Assembly (NCBI GenBank): GCA_963920575.1
Contig: OY986972.1
Span: 1,381,501-1,445,500 of the forward strand
DNA: 64,000 nt
Source: Narthecium ossifragum
Lineage: Eukaryota > Streptophyta > Magnoliopsida > Dioscoreales > Nartheciaceae
Direction of reading: 5' to 3'
Made by a program: the position numbers and the translations under genes. Below, piece by piece: positions 53,903-64,000 of the stretch; position 1 is the stretch's first letter, and each line of letters opens with the position of its first letter. A model generated the notes under the pieces. The model ran no database searches and was not told where the DNA came from. It saw nothing but the letters and a program-made list of their open reading frames with translations.

Positions 53903-55235
53903 AGGAAAAATGATTCCTAGCCAACCCATTTATTAGTTGGCTGACAGCCAACCTTAGGTGGCTAAGCTTGATTTCCGACATGTGGCAATCAAACTCAGCT
54001 CCTTACTTACCCCTTACCCCTTCAGCCGATAGACCCGTTAAACCTTCGACCCATTAAGCCTTCACCCCTTCTCCTTCTCCTGATGGCTCCTCCACCGCCG
54101 GTATTTCAGATAGGTCGGATAATGCTGTTGATGTTTTTCAAACATATTTTGGGGTCGCAATCGTTACCATATTGTCGATCTCGTATCGCTATCTTTTCGA
54201 GTGCCCTAGTGATCTCCTGCTTCTCACTACTTGTGTTTACTTTTTTTCTTGATTTAATGCTGATTCTTTTCCTAACTTCTACTCTGTCTTTGACATATGA
54301 TGCCCTATTTTCTTGTATTTCATAATATGCAGTTCTTTTTCTTTTAGAATATCCAGGCTTGAAGCCCATTGATCCTGCTTATGCCTTACCAGTTGATGTA
54401 GTGAATCGAATTTTCTTTGGAAAATAGAAGGATCTCTTTGCTTAGGCGGAAAGTGAAATGACCATCCAGAATTTTTTTATTTGAGCCTAGGCTTTTTGAT
54501 GCTAAGGGGGCCATAAGTTTCATTTATGATTCAAGATATCTGTAGGCCGGCATCGAACATGAATCCATACTCCCAAGGGACCAACATGGCCTGATCAAAG
54601 TGCATGCAGATCTCTGTTTCTGAGCTTGTTAACAGGTTTAAACTCACCCTAAAATCAGTAACTGTATATGTCAATGCCCATGAGGGTGTACCTCATTATT
54701 TTTGTAAATGGCTTTGGCTTTGTTCTATTGTTTCAAAGGTGTAACTCCTACATTGTATATGTCAAACAATTGTATGCACTTGATGTTATATCAGATATAT
54801 AAAGGAAATGTTGCCAAAAAATTTCATAAATTTCATTTGTTTTACCTTTTATACTTAGTTTAATGCAAATACAAATCTGTTGAAAAGTTGTCTCAACATT
54901 AGCTTAATCTCTCAGCTTCTATTTTCCGGAAGCATTTGTGAACATTAATGAGAACTAGGTGTTGGAGCTGATCCGGGTTTCAAAAAACTCCAAGTCTCGT
55001 GATAATCAATTATTGCCACCAAATGACCACTTAAAAGAGCAAACAAAAGATCATAAAATCACAAGCTTAATAAAACAGTGTTGAGCATAACCATATCATT
55101 ATTCTACTGAAGACAACTTTACAGTAGGATACAACACATACACATCAGTTACAAAAATTGCCGTTATCACAACAACTAGAACCCAAGTGAAGATGTGCAT
55201 TTCACATAATTGGTCGTGCATCACTTGGAATTGTA
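53903..55235. other. Unit-specific insert between NLR2 and NLR3 units, unexplained
   Basis: About 1.3 kb without counterpart in the other units, replacing the upstream flank of NLR2 and the left part of the unit 3 downstream block. It has a GC-richer start with an ATG (54083, MAPPPPVFQIG) and an exon-like segment after a TTTTAG near 54349 ([17 protein letters not shown], then FFGK and stop near 54427). These may be exons of a small gene or gene fragment that I do not recognise. No terminal repeats or target duplication found. Confidence 0.4.
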
Positions 55236-57257
55236 CATATTGTTTTGACATTTGCGGTTAGGTAGCTGTTTATAGCGCGTATACAACTGTATTTGTTTGC
55301 TTTGAATGCACTTGATCTCCAATGGAGTTAGCCATAGCTTTTTCTTCTCCTTTCAAAGATTACTACTCCTTGGTTAATGAATTCAAGGACCCACTATTGG
55401 AACATTGGATGAGAGTAGAGATGAAAGGGAGCGAGATCCAACCCAAGAATCACAATATGCCATTCATTTTTGTCACAGGATGAATCTGAAATGCAATTTT
55501 CCTGAGTTACAACAGAGAATCTGATGTTTTCAATTTCACAGCTCTTTCAGCCAAACTTTTGTTCATTGAACCTCAGGAAACAGAAATGGTAGATGTTTGA
55601 GTGAAATTGTTCCAGAAACGTACAAGAAGAATGGAACTTGCGGGCAGAAGAAAAATAATAAGAATGTGCTGTTGGCTTTGGAGATACTTCTAGCAATAGA
55701 TACTGTAGCTTCTGTTTCAATCCTCTTCGAAAACTACTTTCAACTTCTGCTTCAGGAGCAACATTTATGGATTTCACGGTCTCTTAGTTCTCGGCCTCTG
55801 CAAGATGCAAGCATTTGGAAAAGTTGTGAATGTTAATTGTTATGTCTCAGAGAACAATTGAAGTGATCTTAAAAAGTTGAGAAGAGCAATTCAAGTTATC
55901 CTAGTTTTCTACCCATGATATGATTTTGATCAAGTGGAGCAATTAATTGGTTATACCTTACTACCTTACTACTATCTATGTCGGTGTAAAACCAACATCA
56001 CATACTATTAACCCTTCCAATCCATCATAAGCTGCTTCTCAACATGTCCTTCAGTTCCTTTTAGTGTCTTTTGCTCCGCTTGACGGACATTTCAAATCCA
56101 CTTGATGGACATTTCAAAGGACTACCTGGATTGATTTCAGTGGAATTCAAGACGTTGCAAAAGTTGCACCCAAATTTTATACATCTGCAGAATAAGTATT
56201 TTCCTGTGGAAAGGATGTTTGCAAAGAATCAGCATTTTTGTATGGCAGATTGATAAATTTGTTTGCTACAGAAAAACAAATTGCAAGATAAAAGTAATGT
56301 GCAGTCCAGCTCAAAACCCCAAGCTATTATATCATCATGAAAGAGGTTTGGAAACCTGCAGTTCAATGCAGATTGTCCTAAAACAGTAACATCAAATTAA
56401 AGAGAAGAAATCAAAGCACAAAAAGATATAAATTAGTTTGAGGTGAATATGATGCAATTCATAGATGGAAACCTGCAATCTTATCTAACATACCTATATA
56501 AGTCTAACGAATTCACTGGAGTTCCATGCCAAATCAGAAGAAGCATCTCCCTTCAGCATCTTGAGTTCCATGCCAAATCAATTTTCTTTGAGAGTTACTG
56601 ATGTTTTACTATTTACGACTTCACAGATTTTGTTCTTTGATATATGCATAGGGGTGAGAAGGGCCATACCTCTTCAAATCTGATATTAAAACAGGAATCC
56701 AAATAGCAGGAGATTGCCCACCACTTTGCATGCAGGAATTCCAATCGAAATGCTTTCAAAAGATGTTCATGCTCATTGACAGCTATCTGAACACTCTCCC
56801 GAGAACAGTTGCTGATATATGTCCTCCTGATTAACAGTGCAGTTGCGCTAATATAAAAGCAACATTATTACTACTTGCATGAAACCATGGGCTTTGTTAG
56901 TTCCATCCGAACCAAACCTGCCAAACCATCTAGGAATTTCAAGGGGAGTTTTGTATACTATTTATCCTTTACATCTTAAGCCAATTTATTTTTGTGTGCA
57001 TCACAAGCAGAAACATATGTTCTTGAGCAAAAAGATGAGAAAGTTAGAGCACTGTATGAGAATGAGATCCTTCAGATTACATCGTTGAATTCAGTTAGTT
57101 CCAATAACAAAAAAAGTCTGGAAGGTTATTAAACTTCTCATATAAACATTCCATTACAGTATTCAAAGAAGTATTACAACGTATATTTCGGTCAACATCA
57201 GATGACATTCATGTAAGCCAAGTACACTGAAACATAGAAACCACTGGCAGGATCTAA
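55236..57257. repeat. Downstream block of NLR unit 3 (copy 3 of 3, truncated)
   Basis: Corresponds to the right part of the blocks at 37330 and 45745 (from the TTGTACATA…GGTTAGGTAGCTG segment onward). It is more diverged, with internal deletions such as around 56500-56600. From about 56780 to 57200 it has sequence not in the other copies before joining the NLR3 3' end. Confidence 0.75.
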
Positions 57258-59203
57258 TTAGTCTATATGGACAAACTCGATGTGGGAAATTTTGTGCCAA
57301 TCAGGTCCCGTCTCCTTTTGGCAGCGCTCCTTCAATACTGGATTGCAGTTTGACATATGCAAATATGTGAGGTAGGTGGGCAGGCCCTTCTCTGGCAGCG
57401 ACTGGATCTCTGAACAGGGGAATATATCCAACGTTTGGAGGGAGGAAAGAGTGTGCAGTTCTGGTGGGAGGGAAAGAAGATTCTTACAGTCATTGAACGA
57501 TAGAATTTGCAGGGAGGAGGTGAGATCTTGCAATACAGCTTGCTCCTCAGCACCACTAAACATAGCAGATTGCAAAGAATATTCGATCCGTAGTTCCAAG
57601 AGGAATTGCAGTCTTCCTCTTAGAGGCTGCAACGTGAGCATAGAGGTATCGTTGACTCTGAGTACAACGAGAGATGGGAACGCATCGTCCCGATCATCAT
57701 CTCCTTGGGCGGGATGCAGCTGTGAGGATGCTGCAGCCAGCACCAGCTTCGGGCACTTCGATATGCAGAGCTTCTGGAGCGATGGAAGAGCTTGTAGTCC
57801 TTCCAACGTCATCAACTCTTGACAGTCGTAAAGATCCAACTCCGTAAGTGCTGTCAGCTGACGCATCACCTCTCTCCTCGGGAGGGATGTTATGTAAGGG
57901 CAGTCTGCTATACTCAAATAGGTGAGAGAGGTGAGGTTCAGCAAGCACCTTGAGAGTGGGATCCATCTGATGAGTTGGCCACATGATGAGAAAGTAAGTT
58001 CTCTCAGGGATGAGGGAAGGAGCTGGATGTTGTTGTTGTTATCCCCACCACCACCACCACCATGATGATCTTCATCTACCTGCTGCTGCGCCAGAACCAC
58101 GGAGGATCCGAGCTTGGCGCAATTCCAGATTTCCAACTTCTCCATAGAGACGAGGTGTTTTAACCTCTCAACTGGTATAGAGGTCAATTCTTTGCATTTC
58201 TCGATGCGCAATGTCGCAAGTGACACAGGAAGGTGGATTGATATATTTCTCAGTTTCGGGCATTCTCGAATTGTAAGCTCGCGCAGAGATGGGAACGCAT
58301 CTCCTTGGGTGGGCTGCAGCTGTGAGGATCCGAGCTTGGGGCACTTACTGATTAACAAGCTCTCCAGGGAGACGAGTTGTCCAAGCAGTCGAACTAGACG
58401 ATCCCAGCAGTCCAAGCTTCTACAATTCTCCAACCGCAAACTCTTCAGATTTGAGAGGTGTTGTATATTGGACCAGCTTGGACATCCGACACCCCTGTAT
58501 CCATCGATTTCTAGGGATTTGATATTGGGAGGTGGTTCCAAACCTACTTCAAGGACCTCTTCATCAATGTGCGGTTTGCCTCTCCTACTAGATGACCATG
58601 ACAGCTTTAATTCATCAATGTGCAGTTTGTCTCTCAGGTTAGCACCGCTGATTTCCTCGTTCTTGTTCTCCACATTCTCGAGATTATATATTCGAAGACG
58701 CCCACGGAGCTGATTCATATCCCTCAATTCTATGATCTTGTGCCCGTCTTCTTTTTTCACTACATACTCCTCTAGTCCTTGGAGAGAGGTGAGCTTTCCT
58801 ATTCCTCCTATTTGGGAAATTAGGTCACCTGTTGCAATTAGATGTCTCAAGGAAATCAAGTTGGAGATGTCACCTGGCAAGCTCTTAATTCGATGACAAC
58901 TGGTTACATCTAGAACTTGGAGATTGTAAAGATGACACAAAGATTCGGGCAACATCACCATATTTTCATTCCCAGAGACATCCAAGTACCGGAGATGCTT
59001 CAGGTTTCCAATGCTGTCAGGCAACTCCTTCAAACCACACCAGCAAAGAACCAACACCCGTATGCTTGTTAGTTCAACAAAAAACTCATCCAAAGCCTGA
59101 CTGCTATAATCAAGTATGGCTGCATCATCGACGACAAGGGTTCGTAGCTTCTTAAGCTCGCACATATTTTTTAATGTCCGCAGCTTCCCCTCCTTTCTAT
59201 ATA

Positions 59204-59387
59204 GGCTAAATTATGTATTAGTACCCTGTAGTTTTGGTCAACTTTTTATATGGTCCCTGAACTTCAATTTCGTGACATTGAGTCCCTCGATTTTATTTTT
59301 GGTTCTCATGTGAGCCTCCATCTCAATTTCCGTCTTCTGACTAACGGCAAAAGGGTCACGTGCGCCGCACGTGACCCCCTTCCGTCA
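59204..59387. repeat. Left TIR of the Pack-MULE
   Basis: 184 bp, about 98% identical to the reverse complement of the right TIR. Near its inner end is a 25-nt palindrome (GGGTCACGTGCG, one base, CGCACGTGACCC) with two CACGTG cores. Confidence 0.93.
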
Positions 59388-59924
59388 GCTAACCTCTTCT
59401 CCCACTTCCGTCGTCGAAAGAGAAGCTGTCCCCGTCCCAACCTCTCACTTGAGCCATTTCTGAATGAGCCCACCAGACCTTCCACTGATGAGAGGGAAGC
59501 TCGCCTTCTACCAAGAGGGACTGATCCATAAGATAGAGGTTTGATTTAGTACCACCAATGGAGAAAAGGAGACTCCATAGTAGACTGCTCAGAATCAGAC
59601 TTCGATGCAGGACAAGCGCTCACCCTCACAAGCAGAGCGATAGGGGGAGCTCACCGCAACTGAGGAGAAAGAGCTCAAGCTTCTGGCAGGGAAGGGGGAC
59701 GAAGCGGATCGAGGAAGCCTTGGAAGCAAGGATGGATGGAAACGAAAAGAAAGACAACAAAACGGTCTGCCAGCTCCACCCACTTCCCTCAATCCCCTCC
59801 TCCACCTCTTCTCCCACTCCTCTCTCTCTCCTGTCACCCTAACTCTAACCCTAAGCTGTCCCCATCCCAACCTCTCCAATCCCTAACCCTATCCGCGACC
59901 CCCTTCCCCCACTCCTCCTGCTCC

Positions 59925-60190
59925 GCTTCCTCCCGCGATATCATCACCCCCGACCGCCGCCTCGCCAAGCTGCTCCCCTCCGCGGCCTGGCGCAGCCGCG
60001 CTGCCGCCTCCTCCGCTGTCTTTAACCGCCTCCGACGTCTTAACCTCCTCCACAACGCCTCCCGCGTCCTCATCGCTGGCGCGGGCGCGGGCCACGCCGT
60101 TGCTGCCCTCCGAGGGGCTGGCGTTGTCGATGTGACCGGCGTCGACCTCGTCGACTTCCCACCGCTCGTTCGCCGCGCCGATCCCCACTA
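59925..60190 (+). pseudogene. Captured SAM-dependent methyltransferase fragment
   Basis: An open frame ending at 60191 contains a Rossmann-type methyltransferase start: LLPSAAWRSRAAA, VLIAGAGAGHAVAALRGAG (SAM-binding Gly-rich motif I), DVTGVDLVDFPPLVRRADPH (motif II region). It then stops; the catalytic rest is absent. Known: such N-terminal pieces belong to plant class I methyltransferases of unassigned substrate. Strong GC bias matches a monocot host gene, not the NLR around it. Confidence 0.75.
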
Positions 60191-60198
60191 GCTCCATC

Positions 60199-61041
60199 TT
60201 GGCGCCGCAGCCGCAACCCTTCCCGGCGGCGAGCATGCCCTCTCCGGCCTCCCTCGCCCTGTCCTCCCTCGACGTCGCCCCATCCACCTACGTGATCCAT
60301 GCGCCGCCGGCTTCCTTCTCGTTGACGGGTTCCCATGCGCGCCGCCACCCGCGGGTTCCCATGCATAGGAGCGCGGGAGTGCGGGAGAGAGAGAGGCAGA
60401 GGAGGAGAGAGGGAGGCCGAGGAGAGAGAGAGGTCGAGGAGAGAGAGAGAACTCATGTTCTGATTTGGGTGGTGGCCATCGTCAACCTCATCATCGAGCT
60501 CTCCTCACCTCCCGCCTCCGCCCATCGTCAACCTCGCCGTCGACGTCGCCCTCTCCGCGGCCAGGCCAACATGCTCACCAACGTGCACTGCTACAACAAA
60601 GCCACATTCTGCTACAACACAGCCGAGGAGGACGACATTCTTGTCCGGCTCGTCGGATTAGCTCAGACTAGGATTGCCAACTCCTACATGGACTGCACCG
60701 GGATAGTTCTCGAGGACCCGGTGCAAGTCCACATAACCAACGCCTTCTTCTTGGGCAACGCCAACATCGTGTTGAGGTCGATCAAGGGGAAAATCTCCGC
60801 CGTGGTGATCTCCGACAACATGTTCGCCGGAACAGGATGGACCATGCCGATCATAGAGCTGGACGAGTCCAATGGGCCATTCCACCAAGTCGACCAGGTT
60901 GTGATCGACCACAACAACGTGCTGGAGATGAACGTGAAGTCGACGGTGGCGCAGATGACGGTGGCCGGAAAGGGGAAGAGATGGGTGGCGGACTTCTCGT
61001 CAATCCTCGTCTTCCCTAACCTGATAAACCACGTACAGTAA
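60199..61041 (+). pseudogene. Chimeric open frame with captured QRT3-like polygalacturonase C-terminus
   Basis: An open frame of 280 residues. The first part (to about 60540) is low-complexity, Pro/Arg-rich chimeric sequence. From about 60570 it matches the C-terminal part of QRT3-type polygalacturonases/pectin lyase-fold proteins: NVHCYNKATFC, LAQTRIANSYMDCTGIV, DPVQVHITNAFFLGNANIVL, GPFHQVDQVVIDHN, FPNLINHVQ and stop. Known: QRT3 degrades pectin to separate pollen tetrads. Here only a fragment is present, without the catalytic N-terminal part. It could be transcribed as a chimera, but function is not expected. Confidence 0.75.
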
Positions 61042-61094
61042 TCTATGGTGTTGAGCGAGCCGTGTTATATGCCGGCGCACGCGGTCATCGGACT

Positions 61095-61278
61095 TGACGG
61101 AAGGGGGTCACGTGCGGCGCACGTGACCCTTTTGCCGTTAGTCAGTAGACGGAAATTGGGATGGAGGCTCACATGAGAACCAAAAATAAAATCGAGGGAC
61201 TCAATGTCACGAAATTGAAGTTCATGGACCATATAAAAAATTGACCAAAACTACAGGGTACTAATACATAATTTAGCC
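61095..61278. repeat. Right TIR of the Pack-MULE
   Basis: 184 bp, reverse complement of the left TIR with about four differences. Includes the same CACGTG-containing palindrome. Confidence 0.93.
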
Positions 61279-63004
61279 TTCTATATATTGATAGATGGCG
61301 AATTGTACGTGGGATGCTTTCTGATTTGACATCCTCTATTCTGCAACATTCTTCGATTGAGATGTACTGTGCCATGTCATGTAATAAGTCATGAATTACA
61401 AAGCCATATGGTTGTTGTTGAAAGAATGATCTGAACACTAGGTCTTGGAAATAGTGGCTGCCGACATCTTCCAGTCGCTCGCTTGCATCGGCCTTAATGA
61501 AACCTTGTGCCATCCACATCTTCACTAGCCAATGTTCTTTAAACACATAGTTCTTGGGAAACAACGAACAATAAGCAAAGCACTGCTTCAAGTGCCCAGG
61601 CAGCTGCTTATAACTCAGCTCCAACACTGGCATAATGCCATTTTGGTCTTGTCCGAGTTGCCATATTTCACTATCCATAATGCTTTCCCAGTGCTTCTCA
61701 TCAAATCGAACACTTAACAAGCTTCCCAGTGTCTTTGCAGCCAAAGGCGATCCCCTCAAACGCTTTGCTATTGCCTTACCAATTACCATCAGCTTTGGAT
61801 GGTTTTCATGACTCCTGCTACCGAATGCGCAACTTCTGAAAAATGCCCAGTAGTCTTCTTCAGCTAAGCCCTCCAAAGGTACAGGATCCATAGTGCATAT
61901 AATGCTGGCAATTTTCTCTGATCGAGTTGTCACCAAGATTTTGCTTTCTTGGGACCCAAATGCTAATGGGGCACATAGTCTCTCCCACTCAGCGCGATCC
62001 TCGCTCCAAAGATCATCGAGGACGAGTAGAAATCTCTTGTTTAGAATTTTCAACTTGAGTGTTTGTTGGAGCCTATTCAAGCTTGAAGTATTCGGTCTGT
62101 GTTCGCATGCCTCTTCAATGATGTTGCTCGTCAGCCGTTTCACATCAAAGTTTTCAGAGACACATACCCACATTGTTTAACTCAAAATGATGTTGTATGG
62201 TGTCGTGGTTGTACACATGCTGAGCCAAAGTAGTCTTGCCCACTCCTCCCAAACCAACTATTGGGAGGACTCTTGGATTCTTCATATTATTAGACCCGGA
62301 TCCTTCTTCAACCGAATTCAGCAACGAATCTATTATCTTCTGAATCTCTTCATCTCGACCAACAAATTGATCAGATATGAGAGGGAAGGAGCTGGTCTCT
62401 CTTTCAGGGATCCCTTGTGGTGTTGCAGTGACATCCGCTGGCAACCTGTCGAGAATAGGACTCACCTCATCATCAAGCATATCTAACCTCTCCCGGATCC
62501 CCCTCACCTTACTTGCAGCATCAGCAGCATTCAGACTTTGCAACTTCTCGGCCTCAACTAGCTGAAAAGCTCAAGTAATCAACAAAAATAAAAATAAAAA
62601 TAAAAAAGCAAAAAACAAAAAAATTCAGCGGACTTGAAAGATTCTTTAGGATCTCTAAGAGCTGGAAAAGAGAGGAAATCACTTGCCTGGGGGTCATCGC
62701 TCTCCATCTTCACCCTTAAGACCTCGTACTTGAACTCCTCCAGCAAATCCTCGGCGTCATATGCGGCATCCTTGAGTTCCCGAAGCTGCTCGTCGAGGCG
62801 ACCGCTAACTTTCGCCCGCTTCCCCTCGGCGTTGCTGAGGAGGGCGTCGATTTTACCCAGGGAACTCCTCAGCTTCCTTATGTCGTCCTCAAGGCCTGTC
62901 CACTGCGCGTACTGCTTCACCGCTGGCGAGCTGACCAACTCCTCCACCAGCCTCTTGATGGTGCCGGAAGCAAAGCATCCTACGATCGTCAATCCGGTCG
63001 ACAT

Positions 63005-64000
63005 TTTCCCACACACAGAACTTGCCTCCGCCTTCTACTCTTCTGAATTCTCTCTCTCTCTCACTCACTCTCTCTCTCTCTCTCTCTGACTCTCTCTCTA
63101 TATCCCTCTCTTGAGAACAGAGTGATGCAGCAGGCAATGGCGAGAGAGAGTTTCCAGGCTCCTGTTCTTCTCCTAGCTAGATCTCTCTTAATTCAGAAAC
63201 AGTGCGAAGCACCAACCAATAATGGCGAGAACAACTCCGTTAAGTCTTCCGAATAAGATATGGTGGCAAGATTCCACATCATTTCTTTCCATTGAAGCAA
63301 AGCATACTAGAAAGGACCCATGGTACGTGATGCCAGAAAGAAAGAAGGAAAGAAACTAAAGTGAGGGAGACAACTAACTACTCATGCAGCTGGTGGCTTC
63401 GGATTTGATTCCAATTAGGCATAACAACTACTCATGGTTCCATTTAACTCAACCTTGCAGGGCATGCTATCAATATCTCGCTTGGTTATTATGCATTGGA
63501 GCCTGATAAGGCTACATTTCTTGCTGTCTCTTAACGGATGGTTGCAGCCATGGTGGATCATTAGTAGATGACTAGCTAATTGAGGTGAGAAAATAGTAAT
63601 ATCTATCTTAATTAAGACACAAAAAGATTCCACATATATCGTCCACAAAAGGGGCTGGAGCTTTAATTCCGGGAAGTTGTCTGGTTGCCCTTCGGTTCGG
63701 TGAGAGTGGTCCATTATGCTGTCCAGAAACAAGTACATCAATAATGGAGGCCGTCCACTAGAGGTGACCAATTACCAGGTGCGTGAGGTGATATGATACC
63801 AAAAATAAAAAACAAATAAATACATAAATTCGATTGTTTTTTTTTTAAAGAGTTTTAATATTTTCACATTAATATTAAATATTTAATCCTCAATTTCAAA
63901 AAAAATTAGATGAGAAATACTTCTGCAGTAACTTTGTTCACCTTCTATCGAAGACTATTGCCTCGGTGAATGATGGATCGACACGTAAAAACCAACGCAT
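63005..64000. other. 5' region of NLR3
   Basis: Matches the region upstream of NLR1 (44465-45480) almost to the end of the window, including the CT-rich leader, AACAGAGTGATGCAGCA and the segment CGGTGAATGATGGATC near 63964. The duplication unit therefore continues beyond the window, and a fourth unit may follow. No other gene seen. Confidence 0.6.

Larger units (their letters stand above)
59204..61278. mobile_element. Pack-MULE (non-autonomous Mutator-like element) with captured gene fragments
   Basis: 2075 bp. Terminal inverted repeats of 184 bp (59204-59387 and 61095-61278) start GGCTAAATTATGTATTAGTA and differ at about four positions. A perfect 9-bp target duplication TTCTATATA flanks it (59195-59203 and 61279-61287), which is the Mutator hallmark. 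No transposase. The GC-rich interior carries pieces of at least two host genes. Confidence 0.95.
57258..63004 (-). pseudogene. CC-NB-LRR gene NLR3, split by a Pack-MULE and frameshifted
   Basis: Exon 1 (63004-62687) encodes the CC domain, with one extra residue (RLVEELVSS). The large exon starts at 62561 after a GC-AG intron. P-loop GLGGVGKTTLAQ is intact. A 1-nt insertion near 62173-62175 then breaks the frame between the P-loop and WVCVSENF. From 62173 the frame is open through LLVLDDLWSED, GSPLAAKTL and VIHDLLHDMAQ up to the Pack-MULE at 59204-61278, and the LRR part continues to 57258. Leaving out the element and one copy of its 9-bp duplication makes the reading continuous across the site, so the gene was open there before insertion. 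The LRR has the same replaced block as NLR1 and the poly-Gly/Asn linker. Confidence 0.88.

Noticed and set aside
59820..59895. Interstitial telomere repeat (CCCTAA-like motifs)
   Set aside because: Only a few imperfect CCCTAA/CTCTAA units near a captured gene's 5' region; telo-box-like motifs are common in plant promoters.
1..64000. tRNA, rRNA or snRNA genes
   Set aside because: None recognised on either strand; the only tRNA-related signal is the copia primer-binding site after 16117.

Overview
The window looks like a plant nuclear contig, most likely monocot. Genes have canonical plant introns. The GDP-L-fucose synthase and the captured gene fragments have the strongly GC-rich third positions and GC-rich 5' ends typical of monocots. 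Resistance genes are all of the CC-NB-LRR type, and repeats are plant LINEs, Ty1/copia, solo LTRs, MITEs and a Mutator-like element. I cannot name the species from the sequence alone. One 200-N block (8609-8808) is probably a placeholder gap.

Layout: (1) 1-7.7 kb. A glycerophosphodiesterase-like (GDPDL/SHV3 type) gene is split in two. Its 5' part is on + (61-838) and its 3' part on - (5381-7598). The two parts overlap in a 612-bp inverted repeat with no difference where compared, and between them lies an inverted block that carries an intact GDP-L-fucose synthase gene (-). (2) 7.7-15.7 kb. A truncated LTR, the gap, several MITE-like foldbacks, the 3' exons of a Raf-like (PB1-group) MAPKKK (+), and a small plant-specific single-exon gene (-). 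(3) 15.7-29.3 kb. A nested transposon stack: a Ty1/copia element (15720-~23387) whose gag region is occupied by a LINE fragment, whose coding region is split by a solo LTR (19252-20878, TSD CTTCA), and whose 3' LTR is cut off by an almost full-length LINE (-, 23388-~29338). (4) 29.3-37 kb. A two-exon gamma-glutamyl-peptidase-like class I glutamine amidotransferase gene (-), a degenerate LINE (31503-35761) with a 14-bp TSD just upstream of it, and a remnant of a second copy of that gene. (5) 37-64 kb. A tandem array of three CC-NB-LRR units with a period of about 8.4 kb, all on -, with near-identical downstream blocks. NLR1 (40572-44464) is the only one with long open frames. NLR2 is broken by a solo LTR and a 7-bp insertion. 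NLR3 is broken by a 2.1-kb Pack-MULE carrying methyltransferase and QRT3-like polygalacturonase fragments, and by a 1-bp frameshift.

Most unusual signals: six consecutive hairpins inside the solo LTR (20199-20442) share a CTAGAAC-type loop but have different stems that still pair. Arrays of GATCGATC palindromes occur upstream of a shared TATA module in three LTR copies belonging to two families with different termini; the flanking base differs by copy but usually stays complementary. A short poly-A retroposed insert in NLR1 stops the ancestral frame but also supplies a candidate new 3' splice site that would add a Lys/Arg-rich segment in frame. The NLR units share a GC-AG intron between the CC and NB-ARC exons. 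All statements rest on reading the sequence by eye; no alignments or database searches were run.
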